64,000 nt of DNA from Lachnospiraceae bacterium. Lineage in GTDB: Bacteria; Bacillota; Clostridia; Lachnospirales; Lachnospiraceae. Each line of letters starts with the position of its first letter. Positions within the stretch are counted from its first letter, which is position 1. The position numbers were made by a program, and so were the translations under genes. The DNA lies in the NCBI GenBank assembly GCA_028693165.1, contig JAQUVX010000005.1, forward strand, positions 124,001 through 188,000. Direction: 5' to 3'. Below the pieces are notes generated by a model, which worked only from the letters and a program-made list of their open reading frames with translations, made no database searches and had not been told where the DNA came from. This document shows positions 18,065 through 26,599 of the stretch, piece after piece.

Positions 18065-20786
18065 TTAATTCTCCAAAATATGTATTTATAAGAGCTATCA
18101 CATCAGAAGAAACCGCTAACGCTTTCTGTGGATTTCCAATTAATCCTTCTTTAAGAATACTTGTTTTTTCACAGGCATATGCATAGGGAATAAGAGCAAA
18201 AATACAATCATAATCATCATTATTATCCTGCGCTATCTCATGCATATCAGTTAGAACCTGCTGAATTATTTTTTTTGCAAAAGGACCTACCTTTATGGCG
18301 TTCAGTAATTTATCATGCCTGAGGTTAATCTTCACAGGAGTATAGTGTACAAACTTCTTCGACATATATCCACCAACAAAATTCCTTCCCGGAATTTTAT
18401 CCACAAAAAATTCGGTTAACAATGGGACCATGTAATTTAAAATTCCATTAGGTTCAATTAACAAATCTTCCGCATACAGATTAACTGCTATGTAAAACCG
18501 ACTTTTGTCAGATATAATCCCTGGTAAATATCGATTCCACGAATGGCAGAATGGATTTTCTATTGCAATAACCTGAGTTTCGCTAGGCATGGACTGCTCT
18601 ATCGCTGAAATCTGGCAATCATCATCAAGTCTCAGTGTTCCTGCCAAGCGGCCAAATAATGCTGCTGAAAAAGCGTCTGCTATTTCGCGTGCTCCAGGTC
18701 CTGCTAATAATAACGGTATATTGTTGACATAAGCGGCATATATATATGCTGCTAAACCTGCAGCAAACCGCTCAGAAACTCCTGCCTCTGCAAGTTCATA
18801 CATAAGCGTACTCTGCTGCTCATGCCAGTTATTCTCTGGCTCAAGTTCTTCTGTTGGCAAAAGTTTTCCCTCTGTAAAAACGTCTGCAAAAGCATTTGTT
18901 TGCGATATAGCAACAGTCCCTGCTGCAAGAGGTTGATAAAATGCGAAATCAGTAATAAAATCGGCTGCATTCTTTCTTGCATGTTCAATTCGTTCAGCTA
19001 CCTTCATTTCTACATCCGTAGCAAGTTGTTTTTGCTGCTCTATTGCAGATAGTATGTTCTCCAATTCTCCCTTTTTTTCTACATATTCTTTAGGTATTTG
19101 TCTAAGCACCTCTTTCTGCTTGGTAACTTTCCCTTGTACAAGTTCAAGTTCAGCATTAGCTTGTACAATTTGAGCCGCATTTTCTGACATCCACTCATCC
19201 GCTACAGCAGCTTTACATATTTCCTCGAATTCCGGGTGATTCTGAACGATGCTAGATATTAACTCGCTTTCTAAATCCGTTGCATTAAGATAGTTATCTG
19301 CACGCCGAACAAACAATTTTACGTATTCTTCTGATTCCTTCATACTGCAATCGCAAGCATCTGAAATTTCAGAATACAGTTCATCTGTAGGAAGTTCCTT
19401 TAGAAAACTTCTGAATTGTTGATATTCGTTTTTTACCAACCCTTTTTGTTTTGACGCCGTCCATGTTACCCGCTGCATTAGGATATTCTTAACTATTTCT
19501 AATGGATCCTTAATCCGTACAATCTTCCTTGGCATTCCAATATTAATAACGCGATGAATGTATCTTTCATTTACGGAAAATATATCTGTTTCCATAAACA
19601 CAAACATTGGCAATGAAAAAATATTCGCTCTTAACTTTGTTTTACTTTCTAACAAGTCCAGATTTTTTGAAGTACAGAATAATCCTTCATAAGTTCCGTT
19701 ATCATTCCAATAAGCATAGATCACCTTACCCGTTGCTATTTTTCCAATAATTCCATCTTTCATTTGGTTTATTACTTCATCTAACGTTGTGCAATCGCGA
19801 AGAATAATTACCTCAATTGGGGTATATTTATCATTATAGGCAGACTCAATAAAATCCCTATCTGGATTAGTGATGTTGGGTGTTACTGTCCAATCCCAGA
19901 TGCCAATAAAACCTTCCCCCGCAGGAGTATACTTCGTATAAAGCTTATTATATTCAGGTGCATCAGGCAGGTAATGACCTAAAATCACTCCATTTTCAAT
20001 GTCGGAAAGTCGAATTAATCTTGCACGTCCATCATGCCCCGGAACAACTTTACATAATGATGTATATTGATATGCCTCATCCCGAACCATTTCTCCGCAG
20101 GAAACAGAACTTTTTTCTAGTTTATGCAATTCGGCAAGTTCTGCTTCCAGAGCAACTGCCTCAGCTTTAATACACATAAGCTCTTTCTCTGCAACGTCTA
20201 GTGCTTTCTCCGTTTCTTCTGCTTTTATCGTCAATGTCTCTATTTTTTGTACATATTCTTTTTCAGAATCTCCCCATTTCTTCTTAGCTACCGAGAATTG
20301 TTCCTGTAATATAATATAAGTTTCATCTACTGAGAGTTCTTCAATATTGGAGGCTGCAACTTCCCTATTAGCCTGTATTAACTGTACCGCACTTGTAGCT
20401 AACTGAATATACTCTGTCGAGTAGGGCTCTTCTGACATTTTAAAATAGAGTTTCAAATTATCACTAAATTGAGTTTCGGGTAATGTCAGTAATAATGCAG
20501 TAGCCGGTTCCATCCCTTCCTTAATTAGTTTGGCTTTATGGTCATTGGCTTCATCAAGCCATCCTCTTATATAGCCATTTATAAAAGATCGGACAAACGG
20601 TTTACTTTTAAATCGGACAACTAACTTAATTGCTTCATCATCAGAAATTCCATTTGGACGATAGCCTGGACGAATTTTATTAAATTCTTTTGAATTCCTC
20701 TGGAAAAATAATTTAATTGTCTTTCCTGTAATAATGGTACAAATATAAGTAAGCTCCTCATCCGTAATTTTTTCAACAAAATCCAT
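18051..20786 (-). CDS. coiled-coil protein with degenerate P-loop ATPase-like C-terminal domain
   Basis: The 911-aa protein has a helical N-terminus, a coiled coil (about residues 155-230, heptad-like runs of Glu/Lys/Leu) and a middle region (about 235-480) possibly with ligand-binding character. A second coiled coil lies at about 545-615. A C-terminal segment (about 690-900) reads LLLAGPGAREIADAFSAALFG and then TQVIAIENPF, positioned like Walker A and B, but the P-loop lysine is replaced (GAREI), so ATP hydrolysis may be lost. No known family comes to mind. It is second in the operon (12 bp after the 520-aa gene), with AAGGAG before the ATG. Confidence 0.75.
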   Translation of the reverse strand: MDFVEKITDEELTYICTIITGKTIKLFFQRNSKEFNKIRPGYRPNGISDDEAIKLVVRFKSKPFVRSFINGYIRGWLDEANDHKAKLIKEGMEPATALLLTLPETQFSDNLKLYFKMSEEPYSTEYIQLATSAVQLIQANREVAASNIEELSVDETYIILQEQFSVAKKKWGDSEKEYVQKIETLTIKAEETEKALDVAEKELMCIKAEAVALEAELAELHKLEKSSVSCGEMVRDEAYQYTSLCKVVPGHDGRARLIRLSDIENGVILGHYLPDAPEYNKLYTKYTPAGEGFIGIWDWTVTPNITNPDRDFIESAYNDKYTPIEVIILRDCTTLDEVINQMKDGIIGKIATGKVIYAYWNDNGTYEGLFCTSKNLDLLESKTKLRANIFSLPMFVFMETDIFSVNERYIHRVINIGMPRKIVRIKDPLEIVKNILMQRVTWTASKQKGLVKNEYQQFRSFLKELPTDELYSEISDACDCSMKESEEYVKLFVRRADNYLNATDLESELISSIVQNHPEFEEICKAAVADEWMSENAAQIVQANAELELVQGKVTKQKEVLRQIPKEYVEKKGELENILSAIEQQKQLATDVEMKVAERIEHARKNAADFITDFAFYQPLAAGTVAISQTNAFADVFTEGKLLPTEELEPENNWHEQQSTLMYELAEAGVSERFAAGLAAYIYAAYVNNIPLLLAGPGAREIADAFSAALFGRLAGTLRLDDDCQISAIEQSMPSETQVIAIENPFCHSWNRYLPGIISDKSRFYIAVNLYAEDLLIEPNGILNYMVPLLTEFFVDKIPGRNFVGGYMSKKFVHYTPVKINLRHDKLLNAIKVGPFAKKIIQQVLTDMHEIAQDNNDDYDCIFALIPYAYACEKTSILKEGLIGNPQKALAVSSDVIALINTYFGELNESI

Positions 20787-20798
20787 CCCTTAGTCTCC

Positions 20799-22361
20799 TT
20801 ATTGCTTAAGTTTCGCGTCAATTAAAAATCTTTTCAGATATCGGAATGCATCTTCCGGTATGCATCCTATCTTAATTTTCTTATATACCCACCGTTTGAG
20901 TTTTGGATAATTTTTCAATTGATTGACTGCAGAACCAATTGAACGAGTTACAGGAATCATTTTTCCTCCCAATGCATCTAATGTTTTCAGGACGGCAGTT
21001 TCATCTGGCATCAAACTATACTGCTTATGTTCATAATATACTGACCAAACTAAATCAAGCCCCTGAAAAATTTTAACTTCAACTCCAGCTTGGATATTAT
21101 CAAGTTCTAACCTGCATCCCCCTTTGAGATTCCGCTTTTCAAAAATAATGTTATTTTTCAAAACAATTACAGTACCATCAAACGGGGCACTAATGCTTAA
21201 TAAGCCTCCTTTCGGTAATAAATATTGGGAACCCGCTCCTATTGTATTACCTTTTTTATCTGTGACTTCAATAACTGGTGCTGGTGCTGTTTCATCCATA
21301 TTTTCTTTCCATAGATAGGTATATAATAAAGCCTTTAAGTGCCCTACTGAAATCATCTGTTGGCGGCTTTTACACGTGAGACTTATTACCTGACCTTTTC
21401 CATTAGGACACAAAAAACTAGCTTGAGGCGTTTCAGGATATACTTTTGTTGTTATATCAATTTTTCCCCGTATATGCAAAAATAGCTGATTGGCTCTGTG
21501 GCGAATCACATACGGTGTTTCCACATAAATTGGCCAAACTGTTTGTAAAAAAACTGGAGTTTCTGTTAGCCTGCAACGAAAATCCAAAAAGAATCGCGCT
21601 GCGTCTTTTTTGAAGGCCGTTGCTTGAACCTCATATATGTACCATGAACCGTAAGACATTTTTTTCTCACATAGTTTTCTTACTTCTATACTCGGATAGT
21701 TCTTGTTCAGATATTGGGAACAAAGTAAATAGTAAACCTTGCCAGCTTGTACCTCTGCGCCATCAATCACTTTTTTTCCTGTTTTCTGATCAAAAATACT
21801 GCCGGAGCCATCAATTCCATTAACAAAACGTGGCCAAAATATTCTAAGTTCCTCACTTGAAGTTAATTCATATTTATAAGCTGGGGTAGTTCCGACAAAT
21901 ACATATGTAATTGATTCTGAATTCAAACGCTCAAAGGAGTATATGTAAGGTTTTCCGCTAACGCCTAACGGTTGGATGATAATTTGTTGCTGTTTTTGCA
22001 TCTGCAATATAGATGTTGGAATATATAATAACCCAATTTCCAATTCAAAATCGTCCCTTGTAATATTAGAAAGTCGTATGGGAAGCTCGTGCTCTTCATC
22101 GATATAATCTACACTTGCTGATAATCCGGTAGTTCGTTCCGGACAATTTTTGCAGGTATCATATGCGTTATGCTTGAAATAACGAGCATTTTTTCTGCCA
22201 TTTGTAAGAATTACATACTGTCCACATAATTCGCATACAAATAATCCGCTATGTGCGGAAACAGTACCTCCAGGATATAATTTGGCCGCTTCTGACGCTG
22301 TTATTTTTCTCCATTCATGTTCTGCCTCTGACCACATACTAACATGTGTCAATGAAGCCAT
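20799..22361 (-). CDS. CoiA-like zinc-finger, beta-rich protein (first gene of the operon)
   Basis: The 520-aa protein has an N-terminal metal-binding module (about residues 45-75) with FVCELCGQYVILTNGRKNARYFKH followed by CKNCPE. This resembles the CoiA-type N-terminus, where Cys pairs precede a hydrophobic-His strand. The rest is mostly beta-strand (for example GTVIVLKNNIIFEKRNLKGG), ending in a basic helical region (about 480-520). The function is unknown; nucleic-acid recognition is a guess from the zinc module. It leads the operon, with a GGAGGAGA ribosome site and its own promoter upstream. Confidence 0.75.
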   Translation of the reverse strand: MASLTHVSMWSEAEHEWRKITASEAAKLYPGGTVSAHSGLFVCELCGQYVILTNGRKNARYFKHNAYDTCKNCPERTTGLSASVDYIDEEHELPIRLSNITRDDFELEIGLLYIPTSILQMQKQQQIIIQPLGVSGKPYIYSFERLNSESITYVFVGTTPAYKYELTSSEELRIFWPRFVNGIDGSGSIFDQKTGKKVIDGAEVQAGKVYYLLCSQYLNKNYPSIEVRKLCEKKMSYGSWYIYEVQATAFKKDAARFFLDFRCRLTETPVFLQTVWPIYVETPYVIRHRANQLFLHIRGKIDITTKVYPETPQASFLCPNGKGQVISLTCKSRQQMISVGHLKALLYTYLWKENMDETAPAPVIEVTDKKGNTIGAGSQYLLPKGGLLSISAPFDGTVIVLKNNIIFEKRNLKGGCRLELDNIQAGVEVKIFQGLDLVWSVYYEHKQYSLMPDETAVLKTLDALGGKMIPVTRSIGSAVNQLKNYPKLKRWVYKKIKIGCIPEDAFRYLKRFLIDAKLKQ

Positions 22362-22416
22362 TCTGTCTCCTCCTTAGAAAACTTTTTCCCTAGTAATATA
22401 AATCAATTTCTAAAAT

Positions 22417-22444
22417 ATGATAATATTATACTTTAAATTGTCAA
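22417..22444 (-). promoter_or_regulatory. probable promoter of the helicase operon
   Basis: Minus-strand TTGACA (22439-22444), 16-bp spacer, TATCAT (22417-22422). A second TATAAT-like box lies inside the spacer. It is 56 bases before the first ATG of the operon. The surrounding 160 bases hold no other gene. Confidence 0.6.
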
Positions 22445-22524
22445 TAAATGCCACATCTTCTTGATCACATCATCTATAGGGTGCGATGATAGTATAGTAA
22501 TTAATTTCTTATTTCCCCCTGCCC

Positions 22525-22641
22525 TCAATGCTCCATCATTGCCTCAATAAATATCCCTTGCCCTCTGTTGGATTCCTGGACAAAGACATGAGTCACAGTG
22601 CCAACCAATTTGCCGTTCTGGATGATGGGGCTACCGCTCAC
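22525..22641 (-). pseudogene. second displaced spoIVB 3'-end copy, with stop codon
   Basis: The minus strand reads [19 protein letters not shown] and goes on to end in FIEAMMEH-stop. The intact SpoIVB has MSGSPIIQDGKLVGAVTHV and ends in FIENMIEH-stop. Most differences are silent or conservative, so this was once a working gene end, from a related but different allele. Homology begins precisely at the codon before SGSP and is preceded by unrelated DNA. Confidence 0.88.
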
Positions 22642-22894
22642 GTGTGTGTCAAGTAAGGAACAACATTTTTTATTTTCTTAATCACTTTCTTGTTCATTTC
22701 TTGTTCACTATGTTCAAGAAACCGATGAATAATACCTTTAATTCCTGTTTCTTGGCTGTTCAGGAATTGTCATCTTCAACAATCCTTCCTCCAACATTTG
22801 GCTCATGTAATGCCTTTTCAAGCAAGATCGATTAGATATATTAAATTTGACCATGATTTCCTTTACTGTTTTCGGTTCCTTACAGTAAAGCAAA
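22550..22894. repeat. direct repeat, right copy (spoIVB tail + AlbA_2 gene end)
   Basis: Counterpart of 10274-10602 in the same orientation, with the same junction between the spoIVB tail and the GTCAAGTAAGG spacer. Recombination between the two copies would delete the whole helicase operon. Confidence 0.85.
22738..22893 (-). pseudogene. AlbA_2 protein gene fragment (C-terminus only)
   Basis: The minus strand encodes CKEPKTVKEIMVKFNISNRS and on through MTIPEQPRNRN, nearly identical to the end of the intact 454-aa protein. It stops early because CAA has become TAA at 22738-22740. Homology continues past the stop to about 22700. It has no 5' part and so is a dead remnant. Confidence 0.85.
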
Positions 22895-22932
22895 ACCTAG
22901 TTCTTTTAATTGACTTCCCAAAAACTCTTCTT

Positions 22933-23316
22933 TCACGCAAACAGATGGACAGCCTTTATTTTTTTACCATTTTCCATTCTAGCCATACATCTATAATAAA
23001 CATACATTTTCTTATTACCAGACGCGCATTGCCTTTTCATTTTGTCTCCATAAATTACCCACGTCAATAAACTGGTATATGCTTTTTCCCTTCGTTCCTT
23101 TCCAACTCCGGAGTATGCATCTAATATTATCTGTACTTGCATAAATTCATCCATTGTAACAATTGAATCATGTGATTTTCTATCTAAGTCACCCTGAATT
23201 ATACTTATCTTTCTCCTTCCCTCTTCGTAATGGTTTTCTCGGTACACCCACTCGAGTGTCCCCAAGAACATCTGCCTTACCACCACTGCTGCCCAGTCAT
23301 CAATTGCAAAATGTCG
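22933..23316 (-). pseudogene. degenerate large serine recombinase remnant
   Basis: The open frame encodes IDDWAAVVVRQMF, then YEEGRRKISI ... FMQVQIILD, then YTSLLTWVIYGDKMKR ... MYVYYRC. These echo, in order, the recombinase domain (IDEEEAAIVRRIF), the QGRRKIS and VQEIL region, and the zinc ribbon (LLSGLVYCGDCGRKM ... YYRC) of large serine recombinases. The first cysteine pair of the ribbon is lost and the catalytic resolvase domain is absent, with a stop just upstream. I take it as the inactive integrase of the remnant element; the family call rests on pattern only. Confidence 0.55.
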
Positions 23317-23476
23317 GTCTCATATAGTTGAAGTCTCATATCCATAGATATTTCTGTATCCTCTATATTCCATCATATACGCGCCCTTCTTTATATTGTT
23401 AATGCCCTCACCCATGCAAAAACAAAAAATCAAGTATGAGTACTTTATCTTGCAAATTTTATCATTTACATAAGAA

Positions 23477-23503
23477 AAGCAGCCTGAACGTCACAAGCTG
23501 CTT
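23477..23503 (-). terminator. probable terminator downstream of spoIVB
   Basis: Inverted repeat AAGCAGC / GCTGCTT (7 bp, 13-nt loop) followed on the minus strand by TTCTTATG. It lies about 60 bases past the spoIVB stop. Confidence 0.55.
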
Positions 23504-23563
23504 CCCTAAATTCTATTCTATCTTATCTCAAAATTTATGCTTCTGTTCTGGTCTATACTCATT

Positions 23564-24841
23564 TCAATGCTCGATCATATTCTCAATAAAGATCCCATAC
23601 CCTCTGGTACTGTCCTGTATAAACACGTGCGTCACTGCCCCCACGAGCTTCCCATCCTGAATAATCGGAGAGCCACTCATTCCCTGAATAATCCCCCCAG
23701 TCAAACGCAGTAAAGTTTCATCTACCACCCGAATCACCATACTTTTGTTCTTTTGCACGGGGTTGTAGTCTACGCGTTGGATCTCGATTTCATAGTCGCG
23801 CAGCTCGCCGGAGACATCGCTGCGGATCCAGGCATGGCCTTTTTTTATGTCCTGGCGGTGGCCGATCTCCAGGGGCTGGGCGGAGAGATTTTTGCGCATC
23901 TGTTCGTTGACGGTTCCGAAGATTCCGGTCTCGCGGTTGGCTGTCACCGTTCCGAGGCAGGAGCCGGGGCCGTAGTAGATGACGCCTGCCATGACACCGG
24001 GCTTGCCCGCCGCGCCCTTCTCGATTCCGAGAATTTCTGTCTCATAAAGCGCTCCGGTCTCCATCTCCACCACGCTGCCGGTATCGCTGTCGCTGATGCC
24101 GTGGCCCAGTGCGCCGAACTGTCCGTTTGCATCAATGTAGGTCATCGTTCCGATTCCCTGCGTGTCATCGCGCACCCACGCCCCCAGCTTGTAGGTGCCG
24201 TCCTCGGCCCGCACCGGACGCATGGGAACCTCGATCTGTTTTCCCTCTCTGCGGATGCGCAAAAGTGCCTCCTCTCCGCTCATGTGATTGAGATTTGAGA
24301 TCAATGCCTCCTTGTCCCGCAGAGGCTCCCCGTTGATCGCCTCAATATAATCGCCGGACTGAAGAATGCCGTAGGCGGGTTCCACCTCCTGCCCCTGGCT
24401 GTCCATGATCCGCCCGGTTCCGATCACCATAACGCCCTTCGCCTTCAGATAAATGCCGACCGGCAGTCCACACGGAATGGCATATTCGCTGCTGCCTACA
24501 TCCAGCCGGATTTCCTTGAGCGGGATGGCCCCGAACAGTTTCAGATTGAGACGGTAGCTCCCCTCCTGGTTGGCGTAAAGCGCCAGCGGTTCCTCCACGC
24601 GCAGCCGGACTTCCCCGGAAGGAATATTGGATGGCTGTCCTAACACCACTTCCTCGCTGTCACTTTGCAGCGTCACATCGAAGGGCAGCTCCAGATTCAG
24701 AAGCTCCTGTTCGTTTGCTACAATATGAAAAGAGTCCGGTATTCTCCGTTCCATATAATACCAGGTATAACCGATGGTAAACATCAGGCTGACCCAGAAT
24801 GTCCAGATCAGATATCTGCGAAATTTCTGTCGTCCTGTCAT
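23564..24841 (-). CDS. spoIVB: SpoIVB serine peptidase, sigma-K checkpoint signalling
   Basis: This 425-aa exported protease (S55 family) signals from the forespore to activate pro-sigma-K processing. It has an N-terminal membrane anchor (about residues 10-28, YLIWTFWVSLMFTIGYTWYY), a PDZ domain (about 100-190, ending in the region of MSGEEALLRIRREGK) and a peptidase domain with a candidate His in GALGHGISDSD and the catalytic Ser in GMSGSPIIQDG. The ATG at 24841 has AGGAGG at 8 bp; the frame's earlier ATG at 24865 does not. It follows recN as usual. spo0A, its normal downstream neighbour, is absent here: a mobile remnant begins at its stop. Confidence 0.95.
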   Translation of the reverse strand: MTGRQKFRRYLIWTFWVSLMFTIGYTWYYMERRIPDSFHIVANEQELLNLELPFDVTLQSDSEEVVLGQPSNIPSGEVRLRVEEPLALYANQEGSYRLNLKLFGAIPLKEIRLDVGSSEYAIPCGLPVGIYLKAKGVMVIGTGRIMDSQGQEVEPAYGILQSGDYIEAINGEPLRDKEALISNLNHMSGEEALLRIRREGKQIEVPMRPVRAEDGTYKLGAWVRDDTQGIGTMTYIDANGQFGALGHGISDSDTGSVVEMETGALYETEILGIEKGAAGKPGVMAGVIYYGPGSCLGTVTANRETGIFGTVNEQMRKNLSAQPLEIGHRQDIKKGHAWIRSDVSGELRDYEIEIQRVDYNPVQKNKSMVIRVVDETLLRLTGGIIQGMSGSPIIQDGKLVGAVTHVFIQDSTRGYGIFIENMIEH

Positions 24842-24916
24842 CTCACATACCTCCTCATGTATCACAAGTTCCTTTTGTAGTATGTGAGTAAATCAGCGAA
24901 TCAACCCTGTTAATTA

Positions 24917-26587
24917 TTACAACATCAGCGTTTCTCTGGTATGCTCTGCCAGTTTTTTCATCTCGCGCGCATTTTGAAGCACCGCATCGGTGATCTCCGC
25001 GCCGCCCAAAAGTCTGGCAAGCTCCGCCACCATCGCTTCCTTGTCAAGCGCTCGAATCCGCGTCGTGGTCTTGCCCTCCGAGGCCGATTTGGCGATCTCG
25101 TAATGACAGTCCGCCATGGCCGCGATCTGCGGCAGATGGGTGATGCACAGCACCTGGTGGGTTCTGGAAATAATCGCAAGCTGTTCCGATACCTTCTGCG
25201 CCGTCCGCCCGCTGATACCGGTGTCGATCTCATCAAAGATCAGGGTCGGAATGTCGTCGCTGTCGGCCAGCACCGTCTTGATCGCCAGCATGATACGGGA
25301 TAATTCACCGCCGGAAGCCACCATGCCAAGAGAGCGTTCCGGCTCGCCCGGATTCGTGGAGATCACGAACTCCGCCTCATCAAATCCATTGGCCGTATAA
25401 TGATCCAAACGCCGGAATTCCATGGAAAAGCTCACGTGCAGGAAATTCAAATCTTCCAGTCCCTGCCGGATCTGCCCGGTCAGAACCGTCGCCGCCTGCT
25501 GCCGTTCCTTAGACAAAGCCGCACTCTGTGCCTCAAGCTGCCCGTTGATCTTCTGGTAATCCTGTTCCAGCTGCTGCCGATATTCGTCAAAATGTTCCAG
25601 CTGCTCCAGCCGTTTCTTTTTTTCTTCCAGAGCATCCTGAATCTGGCTCACCGTGCTCCCGTATTTCGCCTGTAGATTGTGGATCAGATCCAGCCGCGCC
25701 TCGATCTCGGCAAGCTCCGCCTCATCAAAATTCAAATCCTCCAGGTATGCTCCGATCGTGTGATGGACATCATTTAAGATGGATTCCGCGTCATAAAGCT
25801 GGCTTTGAATCTCCTTTAATGCCTCGTCATAGGCCGCCACCTCGCCGATCTGGTGCAGCGCGCGCCCGATGTTGTCGGACTCCGCCGCCTCATAGGCCAC
25901 CGCCAGATTTTCCATAATTTTCCGTCCGTTGGCATATTTGCGGTACTGTTCTGTCAGTATCTCCTCCTCGCCGTCTTTTAATGCAGCCTGCTCGATCTCC
26001 TCGACCTCAAACTGCAAAAAATCGGCTTCCCGACGCCTGCTGTCCTGATCTGTATTCGCCTGCTCCAGCGCCTCCTGCAAATCCCGATACTGCCGGTACA
26101 ATGCAGAAATTTTTTCTTTGATTGGACTGGTTTGGTGTTTTGCGTAGGTATCCAGAATCTCCAGATGTTTCGAGACATGGAGCAGAGACTGATGCTCATG
26201 CTGACCATGAATGTCAAGCAAAAGGCCCGTCACCTGCTTTAATTTGGCTGCGGTCACGGTCTCATCGTTGATCTTGCTGATGCTGCGGGCAGGAAGAATC
26301 TTGCGGGTAATGATCAGCAGACCATCTTCATCCGGATGCACATCCAGCGCCTCCAGAAGCGGCCGCTTGTCCGCCCCCACAGAAAAGATCAGCTCCACAT
26401 AGGCGTACTCCGCCCCGCTTCGTATGATTTCCTTTGATGCCTTCTGGCCCAGCGCCAGATTGACCGAACCGATGATAATCGACTTACCGGCACCGGTCTC
26501 ACCGGTCAGAATGTTGAGTCCGTCTCCAAACTCCACATCGGCCTGCTCGATCAGCGCCAGATTTTTCACATGTAATTCAAGCAGCAT
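24917..26587 (-). CDS. recN: DNA repair protein RecN
   Basis: This 556-aa SMC-like ATPase helps hold and repair double-strand breaks. Walker A is in ILTGETGAGKSIIIGSVNLALG (residues ~27-48), coiled-coil arms run about 155-370, the ABC signature is in MVASGGELSRIMLAIK and Walker B in TLIFDEIDTGISG. Length is typical. It lies between argR and spoIVB in the standard clostridial order, 12 bp after argR. Confidence 0.97.
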   Translation of the reverse strand: MLLELHVKNLALIEQADVEFGDGLNILTGETGAGKSIIIGSVNLALGQKASKEIIRSGAEYAYVELIFSVGADKRPLLEALDVHPDEDGLLIITRKILPARSISKINDETVTAAKLKQVTGLLLDIHGQHEHQSLLHVSKHLEILDTYAKHQTSPIKEKISALYRQYRDLQEALEQANTDQDSRRREADFLQFEVEEIEQAALKDGEEEILTEQYRKYANGRKIMENLAVAYEAAESDNIGRALHQIGEVAAYDEALKEIQSQLYDAESILNDVHHTIGAYLEDLNFDEAELAEIEARLDLIHNLQAKYGSTVSQIQDALEEKKKRLEQLEHFDEYRQQLEQDYQKINGQLEAQSAALSKERQQAATVLTGQIRQGLEDLNFLHVSFSMEFRRLDHYTANGFDEAEFVISTNPGEPERSLGMVASGGELSRIMLAIKTVLADSDDIPTLIFDEIDTGISGRTAQKVSEQLAIISRTHQVLCITHLPQIAAMADCHYEIAKSASEGKTTTRIRALDKEAMVAELARLLGGAEITDAVLQNAREMKKLAEHTRETLML

Positions 26588-26599
26588 GCTTTCTTCCCC

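Larger units (their letters stand above)
10361..22524. mobile_element. integrated defence-type island at the spoIVB 3' end
   Basis: The segment is clearly more AT-rich than its flanks. It carries a single five-gene operon and is bounded on both sides by partial copies of the spoIVB 3' end. No intact integrase lies inside; a degenerate serine recombinase is in the adjoining remnant. The boundaries are inferred from the repeats, with the exact crossover probably at the spoIVB codons for the SGSP motif. Confidence 0.7.
22642..23563. mobile_element. collapsed remnant of a second element next to spoIVB
   Basis: Between the displaced spoIVB tail and the intact spoIVB stop lie an AlbA_2 gene fragment and a wrecked serine recombinase, with nothing intact. 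It looks like the two ends of an older element after internal deletion. Confidence 0.6.

Noticed and set aside
11807-22361. Assignment to Druantia or DISARM
   Set aside because: The helicase fits the DruE/Drm group in general, but the partner genes typical of those systems (DUF4338 protein, PLD nuclease, methyltransferase) are absent, so no system name is given.
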